Below, piece after piece: positions 12,601 to 23,234 of a stretch of 64,000 nt of DNA. The DNA comes from Cephalotus follicularis (taxonomy: Eukaryota; Streptophyta; Magnoliopsida; Oxalidales; Cephalotaceae). The translations under genes and the position numbers were made by a program. The stretch lies in NCBI GenBank assembly GCA_001972305.1, contig BDDD01001974.1, forward strand, positions 124,001-188,000. The letters run 5' to 3'. Positions within the stretch are counted from its first letter, which is position 1, and each line of letters starts with the position of its first letter. The notes under the pieces are model-generated. The model saw nothing but the letters and a program-made list of their open reading frames with translations, was not told the origin of the DNA and did not search any database.

Positions 12601-12929
12601 GGTTCAAATTAAATTCATTTTATGAATTTTATGATTGCTACACAAGATCCCCTCCTACAAATGTGAGAAAAAAATATCCCTTAAATTATAAGGTCGCAAC
12701 ACCAATAAAACATAGCAAATCTATAGTTTATCATCTCTCTAATTACTTGGAAAATGCAATCAACATGTACTGAATACGATAAAACAGTAATTTCAATTCA
12801 AATCTGAAATTTGTTTCTTTTAGATAATATTAGATAAAATGTTTCTTTAATTTAAGAAAATAATATGATAGAATCAGGAGATTTGATATCATAGCATCTC
12901 TCTAACTAAAAAGAAAAATAGAATCAATA

Positions 12930-13175
12930 GCGCAAATTTGAAGAAAAAAAAGTAAAGAATATAAATACATGCTAAATAAGCAAATAACATTATGTTTTGG
13001 TGGAAGAAAATCCAAGACAATAAACAAGATTTAGTATGTATATATGCCTTACATATTATGTTTCTTTCCCTTGGATTTTCTTCAATCCAAAACATAATGT
13101 AAAACATAATGTTAATTGCTTATTTAGCATGTATTTGTGTTTTTTCTTTCTCTTTTTTGAATTTTGTGTAATTGG
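12930..13175. repeat. Foldback inverted repeat
   Basis: The left arm (about 12,930-13,020, with AAATACATGCTAAATAAGCA and ACATTATGTTTTGG) pairs with the right arm (about 13,060-13,175, with TGCTTATTTAGCATGTATTT) over a short AT-rich loop. The right arm carries an extra AAAACATAATGT duplication. This could be a foldback MITE or a source of hairpin small RNA. Confidence 0.6.
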
Positions 13176-14206
13176 TGATTTCAATCATCACATGAAAATT
13201 ATTTGTAATGATTATTATATCAAGCACTTACGAATCTTCCGTGTAATGGTAATTGTTGTCAAGGATCGCACGGTGATAATGACGCTCCTCCCTACCCACT
13301 AAATCTTTTATGCCCAATTAACTAATATATTTTACATAAAAAATTTATCATCTTTTTTCTCAATTTTATCATTTCATTCTCTCTCACTTAAAAAATTTCA
13401 CTTATCACATATATAATAAATATATTTAAGTTTATCTATGTCATTACTTTTGGTCATATATAGTTTTGATATTAAACATTAGATTTAATTTATTATTTTT
13501 ATAAATCATATATTCTAAAATTTATTATATATAAATATTACTAGATTATAAATAAAAATAACCAAAAAAAAATAGCGACCAAGAAAAATATTCATAACAT
13601 TCCCCAATATTTTTATTTTTTTAAAAGTGACGTGACAAGCCACCAATTATTGGAGAGAAGGCAACGAAACCCTAATCCATTTTCTTTAAATAAAAAAACA
13701 CGAAAAATGAAATATAAAATAAAAAAAAGTTTGTGTTCTTTCTGCGCCTTTCTAAAAGCTGCATGTCTGCCACGTGTACACCTTTTTTTAATGTCTCCAG
13801 GTTTAACGTTTTCTCCTCGGTGAGACTTTATCATATACACGTAAACTTATTTTCGATGTAAGCATACAACACATCTATCGTTATTTGTAAAATTAATAAG
13901 TGAATTATTAAAATATTATTAATATTTAAAATATAAAATATAAAATAATAATATTTTAATAACTTATTTGTAATGTATTTGTGATTAATAACATTATTAA
14001 TATTACCGTTTCTCTTTACTTGTGTTCATAATTAAGGAGAGATTAACACTTATAAAATTATGTTTCAAATCAAAAATATAATTTGATTCCATAAATTCAT
14101 CGATCTGATATTGGGTGTAGATTTCTAATTTCCCTTTTTTATCTCGAAATTAAAAAGCTTGCTATGAATTTATAACTTTAGTTAAGTTAGCTAATATATA
14201 AGTTTT
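13176..14206. other. Intergenic DNA, no gene seen
   Basis: AT-rich sequence. Two overlapping opposite-strand frames near 13.6-13.84 kb have no recognisable motif. Confidence 0.45.
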
Positions 14207-14207
14207 T

Positions 14208-14640
14208 TTTTTTTTATAAACATAGATGATTTCATTCAATGATAATCGAACTAGCCAATTTACAAATACTAACGAATATGTCGTTACAAATAGAAATTGA
14301 ACTAGGCTAATATCCACTGACACAACAATACACTAAACTCGGACAAAACCAAAAAACTCGGATAAAGCTGAGAAACACTTCATTAAACAACACATAATGA
14401 TACACCTAATTAAGAGATATCTTTGATGTCTGATATGACGTTGTCCCTCGGTTAACAAGTGATGCTAAAATCCAAACGCAACCATTCTTGTCCGTATCTT
14501 TTTGAAAAGTTTGGACGTTAGTGAATCAAGACAAGTGAAGCTTTGATCTTCACATGAAATAAAGACACCATAAAGATGCCAACAAAACAAAACCAAATAT
14601 GGACTCAAACAAGATCATATATAAGCGAATTAGTCTCAAA
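14208..14640 (-). mobile_element. Possible LINE 3' end with poly-A tail
   Basis: On the minus strand the sequence ends ...GAATGAAATCATCTATGTTTATAAAAAAAAAA, that is, a poly-T run on the plus strand at about 14,207-14,217. The GT/TTG-rich composition before the tail resembles the 3' untranslated end of plant L1-type LINEs, and the segment at 57.85-58.47 kb has the same style. No reverse transcriptase remains. This is compositional evidence only. Confidence 0.35.
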
Positions 14641-16950
14641 ATTACCGGATTTGTAATATGCTTATGATTAAGTTTATTTATAATATGTTTATGATTAAGT
14701 ATATAAATAATATTATATCCTTGAATCTTATAATCCGATAAAAAAATCAATAGTAAAAAAAACTGAGATTCAGATTAGATAAAATCAGATTTTCGAGTTT
14801 TTTGTCCACTCTTGCGGTATAACATCATGACTAGAATACCATTGAAAAAAATAAGGTAGTTTATTAATATTAAAAAATTAAATCTATAAAACCCAACTCT
14901 ATATTATCGGTGTTGCCAAAATATTAGTTGTCGCTGTTGTTTGAAAAAAAATAAATAAACAAGTAAAACAGCTATAATGATATCTGCCACGTACGATCAC
15001 TTTCACAATATTATGGAACTATGCAATCAATCATGTTGCACAGTGAAATCTTAAATATCTGGTCATATTATATAAGGGAATAACAATTTGTCTAATACAC
15101 TATTTGTGTGTTTAATTGATTTATCATTGTCTAACTTTTTATTTGAATTTCATATATATCAATGAGAGTTTTCATGTATTGAAACATATTATTTTAAAGT
15201 TAATTTAATATCTATAAATATTATATTAAATTAATTACTTTTTTATTGTGTATAAAATGAATTATATAATAGTTATAATTATTGAAATTATTATATAAAT
15301 ATGAAATAGTTAAAATATATATTTACATTAAATATAAGTTATATATAATGTAAGAATTAGATTTACAAAAATATACATCAAAAGTGTAATAATGATTGAC
15401 AAATTTAATAATTTGTGTATTTTGTCAATATATATTATTAAAAAAAAATCATATTTTGATTGAATCACATATATATCAAATCGAAATTTAGTTTTTCACC
15501 TTTTAATTTTCAATTTAGCTCCACATATCTAATATTTTTTTCTATTGAACTCCTTTATTAACACAAGCTTAATGACAATGGATTTGATGTGTTTGACATT
15601 GACGAGGGAAAAAATCTATCAACATTCAGTGCGTCACGTGTCCGCTGCAGTCACTGTCACGTGTACAAAGAATTTAAAATATAAGTGGATAGCTGCAATA
15701 ACCCTAAATATTATAAAGAATTATTATTGGGCTTTGTAATTATTTTTCTGCCCTTTTTGGGCTGGGTCTGAATCTTATGATGTATTTATTTGGGTCTTAA
15801 TGGAATATAATTTGTGAACTTGGGTTAAAAAGAATATGTTTTTCTCCTTGGGCTGGATTTAATGTAGTAATATGATTTTGGGCTTGTAAGTGGAAAGTGT
15901 AATTTGGCCCAAGTGAGGAGGTAGGCCCAATTGGAGTAGGTTGGCCCAAGGCATGGGGAAAGCCCTGAACCACTGAGAATTGTCTCAACAATTCTAGATC
16001 CTTCCTCTCACGTGTATAAAAGGTGGGTGGTGGCCTGCAGACATACTTTTGGCCATTTTCTTGCACAATTCCTCTAGAAAAATTGGGAGAATGAGAGAGT
16101 GGGAGATGATGACAAGAGGGGCACTGTCCATGGGAGCCCCCATGTCCCCTACACTCTAATGGTATAAATACCATTCCCTGGGAGCAAGGCTTTGTGCAAG
16201 GAAGAAGGAATTGACAAAGTAAAGATAGCAGGCCCAGCGTCAGAGGAAATCCAGAAATCAAGAGGAAGGAAGCAATCTCCGTTTTTAACTTTTACCCAGG
16301 TAGGTTACTCCATGTCCGAGTGTCTATCACCATGTTTGTGTGTATATGCTTGTATGTCTGCTGTGTGAATTTTATTGCTTGTTGTTTGTTTGTTGTGTGG
16401 TTGATTTTATACTGCTATTAGTGAAAAAAAGAGTAGTATGCGCTATACTGTCCTCAGGCCTTACCATTGCGCCAACCCGAGCAGTGCATGTGACCCCAAT
16501 GTAAAGTATGATGCAAGCCTACACACCAAGACATGTGTTCGTCCCTGGCCTTGCATCCCTGAACGCACAAACAGTGCATGTTGCACAGTAACACCATATG
16601 CAGAGGTGCGTTATGGGGTTGAGCTTCTCTAGCCATGCGTCCAAGCATGGCCCGAGCTCCTCGCTGGCAAGCGCCGAGCAGTTCCCCTTTGCCGGTGTAC
16701 TCTATGCATGTCCTCAAGCATGCTGGATAATGCCTGCGCGTCCATGTCAGGCCTGCGCCGAGCTTCTCTGCTAATGCCTGGGCTGCCGGGAAATCAAGTA
16801 TAAGCCAGGACAATGCGCGGGGGTGACATGCCCGAGGAGACGATGCCCGGGGTGACATGCCCGAGTAGACGATGGCCGGGGTGACATGCCCGAGGAGACG
16901 ATGCCCAGGGCAGACATGCCCGAGCTACTCTGTCTATGCCTGGGGAGCCA

Positions 16951-19602
16951 TGTCACGCCCCGAAACGTGGGGTAGGCCCCACGATTCGACACGTGGTAAT
17001 CCGTACAATCATTATCAATAATTTCCATAAAAATTTAAAACTTAATAAATTAAATCAAAATCAAAATCCTTTATTTAATGTGTGGATTACAGACCCAGTT
17101 CAAATCATACAAATTACATACTACTGTGAACCAGAATAAAATAAATACATAATTTATTTTCTGCAACTTGTCCACGGAAGCGTACCGTCGAGGTGGAGGA
17201 GCTTACGGTACTCTTTATCCCTGCCGCTGCTGCGATGTGCTCCCAATACCTGTTCCTGTACCTGGCCCATTCAAAGGAATGGGTCAGCAACCCTGAGGGT
17301 TGTGTAGGTCATCCCATATACGGGCACATACCAGAGGAACAAACAATACAAGCAGAGGAGGAAATAATAATAAATATGCGTGAATACAAAACACAGTCCA
17401 TAGCATAATCATCATCATCATCATCATCTATTCTCGGACTACTCTACTCGAATCATACATAACAATCATATCATGGAGGAGTCTAGTCCGGACATTCTAT
17501 GGTCTGGTCAATATACATGGTTCACCTTTAGGCTCACCTGCCCGCGGAATTCTCCTCGGGGTTCACCTGCCGAGCAGAATTCGCCCTTTGCTCACCTGCT
17601 CTGACGGTTCACCCTTTGGATCACCAGCCTTGGCGGAATTCACCTTTAGGTTCACCATTGGCGGATTCGCCCGAGGATCACCTGCCTCGCGGTATTCACC
17701 CCTTGGGTTCACCTGCTCGGCATAATTCTCCCCAGTCGGGCTCACCAGCCTGGTATTACCCTTAAACTTCCTTTACTAATTCTCTTCTTTAACATTTAAT
17801 AACCCATTCTCTAAGTCCAATAAAAATACACTGTGTCTGGCGCTTCCTACACATAGCCCTACGTGTGCATGGCGTAAGGATGGGATTATGTTTGATTCTT
17901 TAGAACGCATGCATGCACACTCACGTGCTGAGGACGCGCGCAAGGTTACTACTTCACCTTTAAATGTTTGCCCGAGGACGCATGTTATTACCACAGTGAA
18001 CTGCCTTCCTCTTCAACCTCCTTAACAGAGGAACGTGCTTGGTGTGTGAGGTTTTAAGACAAAGCCTCGGCACATGCATGGAAATGGCACCTCGGTCATT
18101 CACTGTAAAGAGCTCAGGCGCATGCGTGGGGACAGTGGTGCACTACACCGGTGCATCCTCGGCGTGTTTCCTCGGACGCATGCTTGCTTGAATGGCTATG
18201 GCGCATCCCCGGTGCATGCAGGGCAGTTCACATGCTCGATGCATGGAGGCATGCCTGGCCCTTTGGCGTCCTCGACGCCTATGGCATTGGAAGCCATAGT
18301 GGGCACCTCGGATACCTGGAAAGGGAGGCCATGGTTGTCACCTAGGCCACATGCCAGTGGACGCCCTGGTTGCTTCCTCGGACACAAGCCAGTAGATGGC
18401 CAAGGTCGGTTCCTCGGCATACCGTAGATGGCGAGCTCTGGTATTTGGCCACCCATGCTCGGATGCCTATATGAAGAGCTCATCACACTAGTGTGTCCTC
18501 GGCGCATAACTGGGGTTGTATGGTACATTGGGAGGCCATGGTTGGCGCCCTTGCAGAGGAGAGTTTAGCTCCTCTGCCATGGATGCTCAATTCCTCTGCT
18601 TTATTGGGTAAGTGATGATGGCAGTGGATGGCGCCTATATTTCATGCTGAGGACACATGCATGCACGGTAGTCCCAGGGTATTTTGTGGCATCCTCGGCA
18701 GCTAGGCGTGCTCAGCACCAGTGCACAAGACGGTGGTCCCTCTGCACTTGTGCTCCTCTGTGAACTATACTAACATATGTCACAACGCCAGGTACAGGGA
18801 TGAAGTTGCCTAAGTTTGCAACAGTGTACTACTATAATCTATTAACATAATTGTGCACGTGGACAAACAATGCCCAAGAAGCCTTAGATTCATTTCTTAT
18901 GCTAGCAATCAAGCAGTTCATTAAGCAAGCATAACAGTACGCAATAACACGAGCCAAGAAGACATACATACACACACACACAAAACAATCACATATACAC
19001 ACATGCTGGTAGGCACTCGGATAAGGAGCAACCTACCTGGAGGTGGTTGGAAACGGAGGTGATCTACTTGTTCCTCAATTTCTGGACTTCCTTTCTTGCC
19101 AAGGATTACCACGCTTTAGGTTGTCTCTTTCCTTTACACTTGCTCTACTTTCTCCTTGCTCCCTCAAAGTGGGTATTTAAAGATCTCCTCTTGTCTTCTT
19201 TCTCCTTCTTTACCATCAACTGGTCCCAATTCCCACTTCTCTCGACCATTCTGGAACTAAAGCATGTGAAAAATGCTAAAGTATAATTCATGGCCACCCT
19301 TTGTCCTTATATACCCGCTAACCGAAAACTCTAGAATTCTCATGAAACTTTCGAAGGAATGCAGGCTGCCAATTTGGGCTTGGGCTGCCTTCTTCAAAAG
19401 TCTCCTCTTTTTAACCTTTAAGTCCAATTACCAAATACAATATTAATCTTGGCCCAATAAAATAACTCCTAAGCCTGAGATTATAATTTGCACCCCATTA
19501 AGGCCCAAATAAATACGTTATAAATTCGGGTCCAGCCCAAAAAGTGAGAAAAATAATTACAAGGCCCAATAAATATATTTTATAATATTTAGGGCTCTTA
19601 CA
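16951..19602 (-). mobile_element. LTR-like element A (2.65 kb), same family as B, inverted and nested in B
   Basis: The plus-strand ends are TGTCACGCCCCGAAACG and TAGGGCTCTTACA, with the perfect 5-bp duplication AGCCA (16,946-16,950 and 19,603-19,607). Reverse complemented, it starts TGTAAGAGCCCTAAATATTA and then GGGCC...GGGCTGGACCCGAAT, which matches the start of B (GGGCTTTG...GGGCTGGGTCTGAAT). It ends with the same GTTTCGGGG...TGACA. A TATATAAGG motif on the minus strand near 19,311 is about 290 bp from its start, as in B. It contains tandem TTCACCTGC/GAATTC(G)CC units (17,520-17,740) and many CCTCGG motifs. No coding capacity is recognised; a solo LTR is most likely. Confidence 0.75.
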
Positions 19603-20250
19603 AGCCATGTGCCCGAGGTGGTGACGCCAGAGGAGTCGTGCAGGGATGCCATGCCAGGAATGTCACGAGCCCGAGGTGACAACGCCTGGGAGGACAGGCG
19701 CCGAGGTGACGACGCCAGGGGTGACATATGCTATGTGCCAACGCCAGAGCATGAGACGGCACTAAGTTCTCCCCTGCCATGAGCCAAGTATACATACTAT
19801 ACATGCATTGTCCCCTGTAGTTGTCCCCTACATGCTCCTACGTGGAAAGGAAATGGAATATGAGTATGTATATGTCCCCTATCACGACCTCCCTGCATGC
19901 GTCACGAAGAAGGAAGTTGGATAAGTATATGCATGCGTCCCCGGGCATGTAATTATGTGATGAATATAGCCTTACATGCACTCTTTTATACCCTGGTCAG
20001 ACTTAAAGAATGATAAAGGAAATGGAATCAGGAAAGGATACATATAGATGGTCCCTGGCAGGTGAGCCCAACAGGGGAGAATTCTGTCGAGCAGGTGAAC
20101 CTATGGGGTGAACTCCGCGAGGCAGGTGATCCTCGGGCGAATCCGCTAATGGTGAACCTAAAGGTGAATTCCGTCAGAGCTGGTGATCCAAAGGGTGAAC
20201 CGCCAGAGCAGGTGAGCAAATGGCGAATTCCGCTCGACAGGTGAACCTGG

Positions 20251-20402
20251 AGGAGTCTACCCTCGCAGTACCCTCGCCATACCCTCGCCGTAGTGGCTGG
20301 CGAGGAGTAAATTGGCGAGGGTGTATTCCCCTCGCCGTTGACTCAATGGCGAGGGGACGACGAGGGTAAGTGCCCTCGCCGTAGCCCCCTTTTTTTGTAG
20401 TG
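20251..20402. mobile_element. CACTA (En/Spm) terminal fragment inside element B
   Basis: The right end reads GCCCTCGCCGTAGCCCCC, a T run, then GTAGTG at 20,402, which is a CACTA terminus reverse complemented. GGCGAGGG/CCCTCGCC motifs fill the preceding 140 bp. Its subterminal order (GGCTACGGCGAGGGCACTT, then CCCTCGTCGTCCCCTC, then TTGA(C/G)TCAACGGCGAGGGG) matches the left end of the 10 kb CACTA element almost base for base. TGG occurs at 20,248-20,250 and 20,403-20,405, but the left CACTA terminus itself is missing, so this is a truncated or rearranged small derivative. Confidence 0.75.
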
Positions 20403-21366
20403 TGGTTTGTATTCATGGTAGGCATGCATATTTATTTCTCCTCTGCATTTATTGTTATTCTTCTGGTATGTGCCTGTGCATGTGGTAACCTACATAACCA
20501 TCAGGGTTGCTGACCCATTCATTTGAATGGGCCAGGTACATGTACAGGTAGTGGTGACACATCGCAGCAGCGTCAAGGATAAAGGGTGAAGTAAGTTCCT
20601 CCTCCTCGAAAGTACGCTTTGTGGTTGGATTCTCAAGAAATAATAATGTATTTATTTATTTTATCTGCTGGTTGTAGCAGTGCATTTTAATTGTATTGAA
20701 CTGGGTCTGTATATCCATACATTGAATAAAAGATTATGTTTATAATTTATTTATGTTTAAATTTTATGGTATTGATTAATGATGATTGTATGGATTGCCA
20801 CGTGTCGAGTCGTGGGGTTCAACCCATGTTTCGGGGCTTGACAATAGCAGTCAGAGGAAACGCCTTAGAGCCAAATAAGAAAACAGACGAGATCCTCGGC
20901 TGTTTCTCAGAGGACCTCCTCTCTCATAAAGGAATAAGGCCGCAAAATCAGCCTATATTCCAGGGATTCACCTCCGTAATATCAGCAAGCATGACGTAAA
21001 ATTAGATGGAGATCAGGAAAATCCTGAGATCCTCGGTATTTCCTTAGGGGAACACAAACCACTTCCAAAAATTGAGCAAAGGCAATTACAAACAATATTT
21101 ATAAATACAAGAATTAAAAACTTAACACGTGTCAGCCATTTTGACACACTAAAGCACCATGCAATTATCTTCTCTGTCATTAACTGACTTAAGTATCGGA
21201 GTGTCCCCGGAAGAAAACCCTCATGGACCTACGATCAGTTTGCTTACTTTGTGCAGGGAAAACAATTATACACCGTTTTTCGGAGCTTGAACAACGTTTC
21301 TGTTAACAAATCAAACATTTTCACGTAAAAGACTGTTATGGAGATGATTTTTACATCAACAGACAT

Positions 21367-23104
21367 GTAAATTGTTTTTTTTTTTGATAAATCACATAAC
21401 AAAACCCTCAAATAAAACGGACTCTAAATTTAGCTCTTTTAACAAACAAAAAAATTGACAATTATAATGTCAAATTCATATTAAAAGCTAAAATGAAATT
21501 CATTGCACAAAATACCAAAATTAAAGTTTTGAGATTTATCAAAAAAAATATCATACATGTCATATGTGTGAGATTCATTTAAAAGGCAAAAATTTAAATT
21601 AATATGTAATAGGACCAAAATGATATTTTCTATCATGTATTATTTGCATTAATAAAATATGTTGGAATAAATAGTAAGTAGTGAGTACCAGTACAACTGA
21701 TACATAACATATAGGTGACGAACTTGCATTGAACTCAATCACTGGGAAGTGCCAACTACGACAACTACCAAAAAAACCCACTATTTTCAATAAACCCAAT
21801 GTCCGTTTGTGTGTCCAGCTCTACCCTTCTTGTCCTTTTTGACTGTTACTCTTCCGTGGTAATTGCCCTTCATCATTCCCATCAACTACAACACTACCAT
21901 TTTCATTGGTTATAACCTTCCTTTTTCCCTTTCCATTCCATGCATTGGGTAAATAACCAAATTTCAATTTCCAATCTAACCAAATTATCGAATCACGTCT
22001 TATTATTGAATAAACAAATCTTTAATGATATATATAAATAATATATGTTCATCAAATTTATTATGTATAAATAATATACCTTTATAGTTATCATGATTTA
22101 TAAAAATAGTCTATTAAATTCAACGATGATATAATTCACATGTTAAGTTATTGAGAAGAGTATTTTTTGAATAGTGGTCGTGAACAGTAACCATTGCACA
22201 CTCAATGTTTTTAGATCAAATGATCATTTATGTACACGTTCATGATAACATAATTAGATATTTTAAGGCTAAAACATATGATAAAGAATATGTGTTATAT
22301 ACATCATACTCGTTCGGTTAATTCAAAATAGGAATGGCAATTCATATTGAAAATTAATTACATACTTGAACAATTAAACGAGAGTGTGTCAAGTTGGTAA
22401 CAAGTATAAATCTTTCACTATTTTTCAACGAGTAATTATGACCAAATTAATTACGTTTTTATTTTTTAATTGATTCTTTTCTTTATTTATTCTCGAGTAT
22501 TCATGCTTGATATACGCCGATTTTGACCGAGATTTTTAGAGATGATTCTATAATATAACATATGAATTTTAGGACACCCATGAACAAATGCATCTTGTGC
22601 TATAGCCAACTTTTTAATGAAATGTGTAGAGCTTCATATATACAGAAAAAAAGAAAAACACTAGTTTCTTATTAAGTATAAACGTTATAGACTGGATAGC
22701 ATATATAGGCATAAAACGTTCTCAAATATTATATTATTCATTAATTTATGTAAAACTTTTTTTGTGTTACTAAGAGATTAATACGTTAAACATAATAAGT
22801 ATGATAAAATTTGAGATTCTTCACGGTGATATTTCAATTTAAATCTTATCATGTTCATTGTTATCAATACAAAACTAAATACTTGATTACACTATAAAGT
22901 GTAAAAGGTCACATATCATAAGTTATTCAAGAATACACGTCCATAATAAGCTATAAAATAAAAATACACACAAAACAAAACAAAATAAACAACTCATATT
23001 GATTATTAGTTAAGGCCTAAAGTTAGAGCATTATAGTGCAATTGTCATAAAGAGCAAAAAGAATAAAAAAAAAATCCTCAAGGATAGAGACGTAAATATA
23101 GTAA
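21367..23104. other. Intergenic DNA upstream of NRPD1, no gene seen
   Basis: AT-rich, without convincing coding frames or element ends. Promoter-distal regulatory sites may lie here but none is recognisable. Confidence 0.5.
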
Positions 23105-23234
23105 AAAGATGGGGTTATATATCTGACACCAACAGCAAAGCTTCTCTCACTCTGTGTCTCGTTTCTGCTTTCGTCGCTTCTTCGTTTGTGTCTTTTTGTT
23201 TGTGCAAAACAACAAACCGGCGGCGTTTCTCTCA
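23105..23234 (+). promoter_or_regulatory. NRPD1 core promoter and first untranslated exon (predicted)
   Basis: A TATA box, TTATATAT (23,115-23,122), is followed about 30 bp later by a CT-rich leader (CTTCTCTCACTCTGTGTCTC), typical of plant transcription starts. The leader ends at a donor TCTCTCAG|GTTTAA at 23,234. A second untranslated exon may end at 23,432 (ATACA|GTGAGTAAAG). Assignment to NRPD1 rests on position and strand only. Confidence 0.5.

Larger units (their letters stand above)
15694..20843 (+). mobile_element. LTR-like element B (about 2.5 kb) nested in the family D LTR
   Basis: It begins TGCAATAACCCTAAATATTA and ends TTTCGGGGCTTGACA, with the perfect 5-bp duplication ATAGC on both sides (15,689-15,693 and 20,844-20,848). 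Without nested element A it is about 2,490 bp. The TG...CA ends and 5-bp duplication indicate an LTR-type element, most simply a large solo LTR. A TATA box (GTGTATAAAAGG, near 16,014) lies about 320 bp from the start, which sets the orientation. Inside are short repeats of GGTGACATGCCCGAGG-type (16,825-16,925) and of CAGGTGAACC/CAGGTGAGC-type (20,058-20,250), plus one end of a CACTA element. No gag or pol coding is seen. Confidence 0.75.
15600..21361 (+). mobile_element. Solo LTR, family D copy 2, split by nested insertions
   Basis: The outer element begins TGACGAGGGAAAAAATC at 15,600 and ends TTTTTACATCAACA at 21,361, flanked by the perfect 5-bp duplication GACAT (15,595-15,599 and 21,362-21,366). 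Its own sequence is only 15,600-15,693 and 20,844-21,361, about 0.6 kb, because element B occupies the middle. It shares the CACGTGT start region, ATAAATACAAG, GTCGGAGTGTCCCCGG and AACAAATCAAA near the end with the copy at 11.7-12.6 kb. It is shorter than that copy, so it carries internal deletion(s). Confidence 0.85.

Noticed and set aside
16951..20843. A single 3.9 kb foldback or Mutator-like element with long terminal inverted repeats
   Set aside because: No duplication matches across these outer limits. The separate AGCCA and ATAGC duplications instead show two related LTR-like elements nested in opposite orientation.
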